NCBI GenBank assembly: GCA_016776605.1
Contig: JADHTB010000035.1
Coordinates: 1-35,153 of the forward strand
Direction: 5' to 3'
Origin: Alphaproteobacteria bacterium
Lineage (GTDB): Bacteria; Pseudomonadota; Alphaproteobacteria; GCA-2731375
Length of the DNA: 35,153 bases
The notes under the pieces are model-generated. The model had not been told where the DNA came from, made no database searches, and saw nothing but the letters and a program-made list of their open reading frames with translations. A program made the translations under genes and the position numbers. This document shows, one piece after another, positions 1-7,500 of this stretch (position 1 is the stretch's first letter; every line of letters starts with the position of its first letter).

Positions 1-138
1 GGTGACAGTACATTCTATCAAAAGGGTCAGAGTAAATTGATCTGGGCGTTGTTCGAGGGCCGGCCTTCACCTAGGCTCGAAATCGAATAGCTCTGACCCC
101 TTGATCGGAAGGAGAATAGAATGCACTGTCACCGTAAT
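1..138. repeat. Nested REP-type inverted repeat (REPIN-like unit)
   Basis: Two inverted repeat pairs are nested here. The outer arms are 1-19 (GGTGACAGTACATTCTATC) and 115-138, whose reverse complement carries GGTGACAGTGCATTCTATT. The inner arms are 21-38 (core GGGTCAGAG) and 86-102 (reverse complement GGGGTCAGAG). The outer core GTGACAGTGCATT recurs at both ends of the RAYT gene (703-727 and 1430-1453), so this is very probably a non-autonomous element mobilised by that transposase. The left end is cut by the window edge. The right arm directly abuts a toxin-tail reading frame. Confidence 0.7.
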
Positions 139-328
139 GATAACGGGACCAAAACGAAATATTCCTGGAAGTGTCGTAGACAATACAATTGATACGACCA
201 AAGGCGTTCCTGTGGAGGGTGGCAAGACTGTTTACTATGATCCAAACAACAATGTCACAGTTATTACAGGCAAGAGACAATCGATCGTGAGCGCTCACAA
301 AGGACGACCAAGAAAGGGGCAATATTAA
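137..328 (+). pseudogene. C-terminal fragment of a polymorphic (Rhs/contact-dependent type) toxin
   Basis: The open frame yields about 63 residues from the ATG at 137, ending in a YYDPNNNVTVITGK segment followed by a basic tail (HKGRPRKGQY). This looks like the last strands of a toxin tip of the DUF4258-like kind often found at the C-terminus of Rhs proteins. No Rhs core or secretion domain precedes it: the frame runs straight out of the REP arm at 115-138, so it appears to be a displaced toxin tail. The stop codon overlaps the next start (TAATG at 326-330), as expected for a toxin-immunity pair. Base composition is AT-rich relative to the rest of the window. The family assignment is tentative; the arrangement is the stronger evidence. 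Confidence 0.45.
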
Positions 329-690
329 TGCCTTCGTACCCAATAATTTTTCATGATAAGGATAGAATTAAAATAACAATTTCACCTATTAATGAATATG
401 ATCATAGTATAAATATTGAATTTATATTGGATTTTGACCTGTTTCACGAGATTATTGGCATCGAAATTTTGAATCTAAAACATATTGCAGGAGAACATTG
501 CTTGGATCAGATAGAGCAGGTTATCGATTCAAGCGGTCAAAACTTAAGCAGTACCTATGATCCAGACTCAGATTCATTTTATCTGCAAATTTCTGACGAA
601 CTTTCAACGGAACAGCAGGCCGTTGATGGCTTATTGATAATTAATAATATTGGGAACATTCTAGGTTTTAAAGCAGACTTGCCAAGTTAA
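328..690 (+). CDS. DUF2283-like protein, candidate immunity protein for the preceding toxin tail
   Basis: A 120-residue acidic protein starts with an ATG that shares one base with the upstream stop, so the two are probably translationally coupled. AAGGGG lies about a dozen bases upstream. The C-terminal half has the DUF2283 pattern: a YDPDSDSFYLQIS strand, then a VDGLLIINN...GNILGF strand pair. The N-terminal half has a similar strand layout ending in IIGIEIL, so it may be a two-lobed member. DUF2283 proteins commonly sit beside small toxins or DUF4258 proteins. The coding sequence is strikingly AT-rich, with many AAT, ATT and AAA codons, unlike the GC-rich host genes, which suggests recent import. 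No catalytic residues are visible, so immunity is inferred from position and family. Confidence 0.6.
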   Translation: MPSYPIIFHDKDRIKITISPINEYDHSINIEFILDFDLFHEIIGIEILNLKHIAGEHCLDQIEQVIDSSGQNLSSTYDPDSDSFYLQISDELSTEQQAVDGLLIINNIGNILGFKADLPS

Positions 691-702
691 TCGAAGCAAC
701 GA

Positions 703-727
703 ATTACGTTGACAGTGCATTTAATTG
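703..727 (+). repeat. Left REP arm of the RAYT element
   Basis: ATTACGTTGACAGTGCATTT followed by AATT lies 33 bases upstream of the RAYT start. It is an imperfect inverted copy of the arm at 1430-1453 and a direct relative of positions 1-19. Such REP sequences flanking a RAYT gene are its expected recognition sites. Confidence 0.75.
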
Positions 728-759
728 ACTCTCATTGAACATCGTGCACGGAATTACTC

Positions 760-1434
760 ATGGCCCGCCTCGCTAGAATCGTCCTTCCCGACCTGCCGCA
801 CCATGTCACCCAACGGGGCAATGGCCGGCAGCAGACTTTCTTTGGCCCTTATGATTATGCGCTCTATCGCGATTTACTTGGCCGTGAGTGCCGCGCTGCC
901 AGCGTCGAAGTCTGGGCCTGGTGCCTCATGCCCAATCATGTCCATTTGATTTTGGTTCCGCAAGACGCGGATGGTTTGCGGCGGGCGCTGTCGAAGGTGC
1001 ACCGCCGTTATGCCGGTGCCATTCATGCACGCGAGAAGCGTACCGGACATTTTTGGCAGGGGCGCTTCGGAGCCGTGGCCATGGACGAGGCCCATCTGGC
1101 TGCCGCCTTGCGCTATGTGGTGCTCAATCCGGTGCGTGCCGGGCTGGTTTCCCGCGCCCAGGATTGGCCCTGGTCGAGCGTTCATAGCCATCTTTCGGGC
1201 CGCGATGACGGCGTCATTACGTTGGCACCGCTCAAAGCCCGGCTGCCTGGCCTCGCCAGCCTCCTCGATGGGGATGGAGGTGTGGACGAAGACGAGGTCC
1301 ATGACCGGCTGCGCCGAGCGGAAAGCATCGGCCGGCCATTGGGAAATCCAGAGTTTCTGAAGAAAATTGAGGCCACGCTTGGCCGCCAAGTCCTGGCACG
1401 AAAGCGCGGCCCAAAGCCAAAGCAGTTGGAATAA
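760..1434 (+). CDS. REP-associated tyrosine transposase (RAYT, Y1_Tnp family)
   Basis: The 224-residue protein is a full-length member of the single-domain HUH Y1 transposases that nick and move REP/REPIN sequences as single-stranded DNA. The HUH metal-binding motif is H60-V-H62 inside MPNHVHLI. The conserved GHFWQGRF block is at about 96-103, and the candidate nucleophile is Tyr119 in LRYVVLNPVRAGLV. The N-terminus (ARLARIVLPDLPHHVTQRGN) is typical of the family. GGA about 10 bases before the ATG can serve as a ribosome site. The gene is bracketed by inverted REP arms at 703-727 and 1430-1453, and related arms occur at 1-19 and 115-138. All motifs are intact, so it may be active. It sits between two toxin-tail cassettes and probably caused their rearrangement; that last point is inference. 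Confidence 0.9.
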   Translation: MARLARIVLPDLPHHVTQRGNGRQQTFFGPYDYALYRDLLGRECRAASVEVWAWCLMPNHVHLILVPQDADGLRRALSKVHRRYAGAIHAREKRTGHFWQGRFGAVAMDEAHLAAALRYVVLNPVRAGLVSRAQDWPWSSVHSHLSGRDDGVITLAPLKARLPGLASLLDGDGGVDEDEVHDRLRRAESIGRPLGNPEFLKKIEATLGRQVLARKRGPKPKQLE

Positions 1435-1453
1435 AATGCACTGTCACCGTAAT
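1430..1453 (-). repeat. Right REP arm of the RAYT element
   Basis: AATGCACTGTCACCGTAAT overlaps the last codons of the RAYT gene and is the inverted partner of 703-727. The same 19 bases occur at 120-138. An in-frame TAA inside the arm (1450-1452) closes the frame of the Rhs core fragment that begins directly after it. Confidence 0.75.
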
Positions 1454-2019
1454 GCGACAACGATCCGCTGAACTTAGTGGACCCGGACGGTCTAGCGGCT
1501 GCATCAGCCCTTAGCGCCGCGCGGCCTGCGCTGGATACCCTGGATGCGATTGACCGGAACGCCGCCGTCATTTCGGTTTCGACGGGCATGGCGATAGATT
1601 TGGCCCTTGCCGGCCCTACGGGGGAAGGCATTCCAATTGCAGGCGCAGCATTCCTAGGAATCAAGGGCTTGGGCGCCGCTGGCCGGGGTGTAAGAGCAGG
1701 GCTCAAGGCACTGATTGGGCGAAAGAGGGTAGGAAGGCATATGAGCCCTAAAGAGTTTGAGAAGATGCGACGAACTGGGAGAGTACAGGAAGGGGGGAGT
1801 GGCCAGACAAGGGTTGCTGATCCAGCTGATCCTCGTACCTACCGAAACCCACCCAAGAACGATGTATATGTGGAATTCGATGTACCGGCAAATCGAGTCT
1901 TGCCGCACTCCAAAGGAACTGGAAGAATACCAGGACCAGGTAGCTATGATGCCAAGGTGCCAGGCAGAAATCCAAAAGATTTCGAAATGCCACGCGCTCG
2001 AAATATTAAGGCGTTCTGA
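1453..2019 (+). pseudogene. Truncated Rhs C-terminal toxin (end of Rhs core plus TreTu-like toxin domain)
   Basis: The open frame begins with DNDPLNLVDPDGL, the hallmark last segment of the Rhs repeat-associated core, and continues for about 188 residues. A Gly/Ala-rich linker (roughly residues 25-85) leads to a C-terminal domain reading MSPKEFEKMRRTGRVQ, then VYVEFDVPANRVLP and a final RIPGPGS...MPRARNIKAF. That order resembles the TreTu toxin family as I remember it; this is a pattern match, not a search result. Everything upstream of the core terminus is missing and replaced by the REP arm, whose TAA at 1450 blocks the frame. A GTG at 1477 exists but no good ribosome site is seen. It is therefore an orphan Rhs tip, either silent or a donor cassette for recombination into a full Rhs gene elsewhere. 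Confidence 0.7.
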
Positions 2020-2032
2020 AGAGAAATCTATC

Positions 2033-2323
2033 ATGAACCAAGCTATTGAAAATTGGCTAAATTCAGCACGGCATGATTTGGAATTATTGGGAATTCGTGT
2101 GACCCATAGCGAGAACTATCAACCGGGAAGTTTTCATGTTGACTTGGAAAACAATCAATTTCTCGGTGGTGTCTGCTTTTGGCCGCCTAACGTATATGAA
2201 TTTCAATTTCATCGTCTCTCTTCGGGCGAAATCATAGTTTTGGAAACAAAGAATTTTGACGATGCTAGACAGTTAAAGGTTTATCTAGATCACCTCGTGT
2301 TCGATACATTGTCCAAGATCTGA
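2033..2323 (+). CDS. Candidate immunity protein (TriTu-like) for the Rhs toxin tip
   Basis: A 96-residue protein starts at the ATG 13 bases after the toxin-tip stop, with GAAGAG about ten bases upstream. The same frame is open further upstream over the toxin gene, but only this start has a sensible ribosome site and avoids overlap. It opens with a helix (NQAIENWLNSARHDLELLGI), followed by alternating strands (FHVDLENN, VYEFQFHRLSSGEIIVLE) and a final helix. That layout fits small cytoplasmic immunity proteins such as TriTu partners of TreTu toxins. The sequence is AT-rich, like the other immunity gene at 328-690. Assignment depends mainly on position directly behind the toxin tip. Confidence 0.55.
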   Translation: MNQAIENWLNSARHDLELLGIRVTHSENYQPGSFHVDLENNQFLGGVCFWPPNVYEFQFHRLSSGEIIVLETKNFDDARQLKVYLDHLVFDTLSKI

Positions 2324-2393
2324 CAGATTCGGGATGGTGCCAATCCGTTGGACGCGTCGAAGATACGCATATCCTAATTGATCACTCCGCATA

Positions 2394-2666
2394 CTACCCC
2401 GCCACCGCCCCACGCTTTGCCGACAGCCGCGCACTGTACCGCGCCGGCATCTCCGGCGACTTCCACCGCCCGGCCTGCATGATGCCCGATAGCTCAAACC
2501 CTGCGGCCGTCAGATCCTGGGCCACGCCGACGCGCAGCGAATGGCCTGTGAGCTCAGCATCGATTTCCGCCCGCTTGGCCATCTTGGCAATGATGTGCCC
2601 GACCATGGCGGCGTGTAGGGTTTCGCTGACCTTCCCGGATCGATCGATGCTGCGGAAGATCGGGCC
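2394..2666 (-). pseudogene. C-terminal remnant of a phage-type tyrosine recombinase/integrase
   Basis: The frame reads GPIFRSIDRSGKV at its start, then GHSLRVGVAQDLTAAGF (the HxxR box) and GRWKSPEMPARYS with the putative nucleophilic Tyr, ending in RLSAKRGAVAG. These are the last motifs of integrase catalytic domains. A TAA at 2667-2669 interrupts the frame just before GPIFR. Sequence upstream to about 2790 shows no recognisable first Arg box, so only the C-terminal third survives. A former integrase here fits the view that 1-3400 is a decayed mobile island. Confidence 0.7.
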
Positions 2667-2814
2667 TTAGCCATGCGGCCCTGCGTCGATTCCGACAGAG
2701 ACATTGATAGGCCTCAATTTCCGCAATCACGGTCAGGCGATGCGCGCGATCACGTTGGCCAGAGTGACGGTCTCAATCCTGGCGCCAAGCTTTGGATTTC
2801 TCCCGAAAGCGTCT

Positions 2815-2837
2815 GAACAGAATGCACCATTCTGTTC
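2815..2837. promoter_or_regulatory. Perfect 9-bp inverted repeat upstream of the lipoprotein gene
   Basis: GAACAGAAT, a 5-base spacer GCACC, then ATTCTGTTC. The centre lies about 33 bases before the lipoprotein start codon and there is no T-run, so a repressor or activator operator, or a 5'-UTR hairpin, is more likely than a terminator. The binding protein is unknown. Confidence 0.4.
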
Positions 2838-2858
2838 ACCACCATCGGGAGAATATAG

Positions 2859-3353
2859 ATGTATGCAAGTCATCGATTACGCGGTTTCCATGGCATTTCA
2901 GCTTTAGTATTGGTCGGAACGCTCGCGCTTGCGGGGTGTGAGACCGCCGGCGACAATGCGACAAGCGAAGCCACGCCCGCCACAAGCAAAGCTGCACCCA
3001 CCACCAGCATGGCCACGTCAAAGTTCGACGGTAAATATCGTCCAGTCGGGAAGGCGTCCCCAACCAGCGGTTCCGGTTGCGACGGCTCGACATGGGAAAA
3101 ATTCGAGATCGCGGGCGGCAAACTTGTCGGCGGCATCAATCATTCACAGGCCGGGTACCTAAGCTTTTCCGGCTCCGTTCAGGAAGACGGAACACTGCGC
3201 AACGCCGAGGCCACGGGGGATTACGGATCGGTGGACCTGAAAGGTGGCTTCAGTGGCGACAACAATGCAACCGGCACCTGGGAGTCGAGCGACGGTAGGT
3301 GTTCGCGCAAGAGAGACAGCGTCAAGTCTTTCATATTGACATTCATGGCGTGA
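2859..3353 (+). CDS. Small lipoprotein of unknown function
   Basis: A 164-residue protein has a type II signal peptide: a basic start (MYASHRLRGFHG), a hydrophobic core (ISALVLVGTLALAG) and the lipobox LALAG-C with Cys27 as the lipidation site. Residues 30-53 are a Thr/Ala/Ser-rich linker. The mature domain (about 55-164) is Gly/Ser-rich, with two further Cys (in GSGCDGSTW and DGRCSRKR) that could form a disulfide. It is predicted to have beta strands such as GYLSFSGSV and VDLKGGFSG, a layout seen in small beta-barrel lipoproteins. GGGAG seven bases before the ATG supports the start. A perfect inverted repeat lies just upstream. No named family is recognised. Confidence 0.75.
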   Translation: MYASHRLRGFHGISALVLVGTLALAGCETAGDNATSEATPATSKAAPTTSMATSKFDGKYRPVGKASPTSGSGCDGSTWEKFEIAGGKLVGGINHSQAGYLSFSGSVQEDGTLRNAEATGDYGSVDLKGGFSGDNNATGTWESSDGRCSRKRDSVKSFILTFMA

Positions 3354-3384
3354 AAGTCACGGCGAATGAAGAATCTTAGCTAAT

Positions 3385-3411
3385 GTCAAATTAAATGACT
3401 TGACCCCAATT
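3385..3411. repeat. REP-like sequence
   Basis: The segment has AATTAAATGACTTGACCCC at its core, reminiscent of REP sequences associated with RAYTs in alphaproteobacteria. It shares the TGACCCC element with the inner arms at 21-38 and 86-102. It lies 30 bases after the lipoprotein stop. The following 180 bases up to the cupin gene hold nothing recognisable. Confidence 0.45.
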
Positions 3412-3592
3412 CTTCCTGGAACCTGGAGACGTTGGCGGGGCGAGCGCTTCAGTACCGGCCACGGGGACGACCGAAGACAGATGACGATGGTAAAGGGTAG
3501 GGACCCCTTTTCTTCGTAAACAGACTTATCGCACCCAATGCGGATACTGCTTGCGGGGTGTCGCGCGGTCTGAATTCACCTGCGGCGGCGAC

Positions 3593-4195
3593 CTATTCAT
3601 TGATCCACAAACACCAGATTGCGAGCAGCGGTGCCTCCCGCGCCTGCATCGAATGCCAGACATTAGGGGGATTGTGGACCAAGTCGCCGGATCGTTTGGC
3701 AACCATTGGCTTATCGTCCTGCATCCATTCCCCAGGCGACAGGACGACATAAAGTTCTTCGGGAGGATGGTGGTGTCTCGGATAGGTAATTTCGGGTGCG
3801 ACCAGGCTTACACCTATCAACACATCTTGCCGCACCTCCAGGCCTCCCTTGCCGACAATTATCGCATTGGCATGATTGTTGTAAAAGTCTCCGGCCACTT
3901 GTGCTGCTTCCGGCCTACGGTTCCAGGCAAGCGCCGGCTCTATCGCTGCGAACGCATCCGTCAGACCGGGAATAGGATCAGGGCCTTTGTATGCCTGGTG
4001 GTAGGCACTTTCGAGATGACCGCATGTGTCCAGGCGGGCTGGCGTATTCTTACCGTCAACGTCTCCTATGTCTTTCATTGCCAAAAAAATTCGGCTTGCC
4101 ATCAACATCGCATCAGGGAAATCGGCTGCCCTCGCTTGAATTCCTGCCTCTATAGCATCGATGAAACGTTGCAATTTCTTATCCCGGCCCGGCAT
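3593..4195 (-). CDS. DMSP-lyase-like cupin protein (DddL/DddQ/DddW superfamily)
   Basis: The 200-residue protein ends in a cupin domain carrying the DMSP-lyase metal motif: YPRH-H-H-PPEE-LYVVLSPGEW (about 138-157), giving H141, H143, E147 and Y149, and a later WHSM with H181. This matches the HxHxxxExY plus downstream His pattern used to bind the catalytic metal in cupin lyases that split dimethylsulfoniopropionate to DMS and acrylate. The N-terminal 100 residues are helical, as in DddQ-like proteins. The ATG at 4195 is chosen over an upstream in-frame TTG because AGGGGA lies seven bases before it. No acrylate-processing genes are adjacent, so the substrate is inferred from the fold and motif and could be another small compound. 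Confidence 0.7.
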   Translation of the reverse strand: MPGRDKKLQRFIDAIEAGIQARAADFPDAMLMASRIFLAMKDIGDVDGKNTPARLDTCGHLESAYHQAYKGPDPIPGLTDAFAAIEPALAWNRRPEAAQVAGDFYNNHANAIIVGKGGLEVRQDVLIGVSLVAPEITYPRHHHPPEELYVVLSPGEWMQDDKPMVAKRSGDLVHNPPNVWHSMQAREAPLLAIWCLWINE

Positions 4196-4504
4196 TGCGC
4201 ATTCCCCTGTTTTCAGCAATCAACCCACTATCAATCCAATCATTGATCAGGAAAAAGGGCAACGTCGCAAAGATGGATGTTTGTCGATTTCTGCAGCGTG
4301 TCATTGGCATGCAATGCAGAGACAGCCGTGATGGCCCGCTAACAGGCGAAGACGCGCCTGATTCCCGCCGGCGGCGGTTGCACAGGTTATTGCGGCAGCG
4401 AGGCGCTGGTCAGAATGTCGGGCGAGGCCCGGACGCTCCCCCAAGGCAGCCAGGAAGTGACACGTTGCCTTCTTACTCAGCGTTTGTAAAATAGACACTC
4501 AGCA

Positions 4505-7500
4505 TCACGCAGGCGATCTTTTCCTCGATATTGCGATGCCGGCGAAGATCAGCACCACGGCAATCACGGCAGCGACCAATACAGCAAATCGCGACAGCCC
4601 TGCTTCGTGCGTCGTGGCCGTTGCTGGGACGGATGGAAAACTCGTCACGCCACCGATTGTAAGGGCCGATATCGTGTAGTCGTAAGCCGTTTTCGGTTCG
4701 AGATTCCTATCGGCATAAGCGGTCGCTTTCGATCCCGTAATCGGGACAATTGTCTCCCACCGCCTTTGCTTGCTTAATTTTCTCATAATCTTATAGCCGG
4801 CGACCTGGGGCTCGCTCAATTTTCCTTTTTTCCACCGGAGGTTAATATGCTCCCCGGATACCGCCGTTGCCGTCAAATCGATGGGGCGGATGCGCCCCGT
4901 CCGGGAGTTGGAAATCATGTGTTCGATCTCTTTGCGGGTCAGCTCCTCCGAGAACGGGATGGGTTTGATACCTTTCGGCAATCGTCTTTGACTCGTCAGC
5001 GCAAGCACCGGCCCGCCAACCGCCCCTCCGCCAATTCCATAGTAAAGTGCGTCCCTGAAATTCAGTTTCAGGTTTTGCCAGTCGTCATAGCCTTCAAGAA
5101 GGGTTTTCTCTGTATTACTGCATCTGTTCCCCCCCATACTAAAGGCATTGATGTTGCTATCGACGGTCCCGTGGGTGGCTGTAATTGGGTTATTATCATT
5201 CCAGTCAACCCAGCGCCCTGTCTCGATCAACCTTGGATCCTGGCTAGGGCTAATGCCATATGCCGTCCAAAGGCCGGGTGGCGTACTGATCGAGACGCCT
5301 TTTGATTCGTCAAGATTGTTCTCGTCTAGGAGGTCCATCTGGGAACGCGAATAATCCAACGGCCGATCCGCAACGATGATCGGGAAGTTGAAGGTATAAT
5401 TCATGACGCTCAGATAATTCGGTTTGCAATTATCTTTGTCGAGCGCAGGCGCAAGAATAGTGGCGCGGTCTGGCGGAATGGGACCACCATGGTCGAGCCC
5501 GAGATTATGGCCAAGCTCATGCATGAACACCGACGCTAAGAAGGCATCGCTCGTATTTGTTAGGTTTCCCACGGCAACGGCAAAGTCATTCCCATAGGGC
5601 TCACCCAGGCCGGAACTAGCGGAATAGTCATACTGTATAAAATTCTTTTCTTCATCTGATTCGTAATTCTCGCCATGAAATTTGTCGACGAGGAGCGCGT
5701 AATGTTGGATTTTTTTCAATGCCTGCTCTCTCCAATAGCTGTTTTCATCAGCCGCCGCGTCTAAATCACGGTTAGCAAGCATTCTTCTCAATTCATACAG
5801 CCCCAGAATAGTGGTGGAATAATCACCATCTCCATAGTTGGACGGTGTGTTGTCCTTAAAATAAGTATCGCCCGCGCTATGTGAGAATAGGTCGGGATTC
5901 GTGTCTCTAAAGTAGCCTGGCCTTCTGAGGCTGATCGCGTCACTAATATGAACGTGCAAATTGATCCCATTCCACCACGACGCCGGATTTTCAACCGGTG
6001 CACGAGCAAAGGCCTGCTTCACGAGATCCAGGGCCTGGATTATCGCCTCGGCGTCCAGGCCAGTACGCTCCAGATAGTCAACCTCGACAAAGATATCCTT
6101 TCGACGCGGATCCGCACCGAGCGCCGGCAGATCAAGGTCGATAATTCCATCCCCGTTCGCGTCGACACCAAAGATTTCCCAAATATCAAGCAGGCCGTCC
6201 CCGTCTTCATCGCATTCCGGTACAGTAAGGGTGACGGTCTCGCGGTCCGCGAGGTCGGTGTCGCTGACGACAACGTCGAAGGTGAAGGTGGCGCCACCTT
6301 CTCCACCCTGTTGTGGGTACGGATCCCATGTGAAGCGACCGGATACCGGATCGATTTGGGCAAGTGGCGGGGCGCCGGAGATGGAAAATGTCAGGGATTG
6401 AGCAGGAGAATCTGGGTCGGTTGCAGTCGCCGTAAAGGCAAACAGGCGGCAGGACGGCAACGTCTTGTGGCCGATATGGTCGAGGACGGGAGGGGAATTC
6501 GCGCCCGTGATTGGCGAAAATACATACACGGCTCCCACGTTAGTTGACAGTGTATCATCATAACGGGCGCCGACGATCAGTGATCCATTGGCCTGCGCAA
6601 GCGTGTATGCGCCAAAATAAGCGTAGTTACTCCATACAATGTTTTCCGGGACCGTAAGCGCGAATGCGGGGCTACATCTGATGCTGAGCGCCTTTTCCTC
6701 TGGTTCCCCTGGGCCTGGGGCGACGCTCGCTGGACACTGGGCCGTGTCGGCGATGTCATAGACATACACTCTTATTTCACCGGCCTTTCCAATCATCGCC
6801 CGGTCGCCGGCCAGAGCAACAGACCAGCCGAAATTGCCAACAAAAAGTGGCGCCGGATCAACGAATGTCCGGAGCAAGGAGCCATCCGTATTGAAAAGAT
6901 ATGCAGCCCCCGAATTTCCGCCAGGATTGAAATAGGTGCAACTGCCTTCCGTACAGAATGGGACATACGGCTCATCAAGCCTTGCACCGATTATGACCCT
7001 GCCGTTATCTGCCGCCAGCGACGAACCGAATAAATCGCCAGCCTTGGCGCCCGGCTTGGTAATAACGCTGCTGTAGGGACATGGAGATGAGAGATTTCCA
7101 GGCGCGGTACATTGCGTCCTGTCAAAGACGAACACTACCCCCGCAGCCGCCAGGGTAACGGTCTCTTGCTGACCTTCACCGGTGGTTCTCATTATTTCGC
7201 GATCATATGCGGGCTCCCCGATGAACACCCGGGTTTCATCCAGCGCAAGACTTTCACCGAAAGTATCTCCGGTATGGGGGGTGGGGCGTCTGAAAAAATG
7301 CTGCAGCGTTGCCTGCAGCTGCGTACCGTCGCGTTCAATGGTAAAAAGATACACGACGCTAGGTGAATCCACGCCGCCCGCGCTAACAAGAAGAAGATCG
7401 TTCGCGGCGGCGACAATGTGCCCAAAATTATCTGCGGGGACTGCTTGGGGATTCACGACTTCCGCAATCGGACTGCATTCCTGGCTTGCGGCGGGGTAGC

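Noticed and set aside
2704..2907. 67-codon plus-strand frame overlapping the lipoprotein start
   Set aside because: No ribosome site, it crosses the palindrome, and the lipoprotein frame has a signal peptide and lipobox.
3551..4246. 231-codon plus-strand frame over the cupin gene
   Set aside because: No recognisable motif, while the minus strand carries the full cupin metal motif with a good ribosome site.
4220..4504. Possible short genes between the cupin and the metalloprotease
   Set aside because: Frames of about 65-100 codons exist on both strands but have no ribosome sites or family patterns; treated as intergenic.
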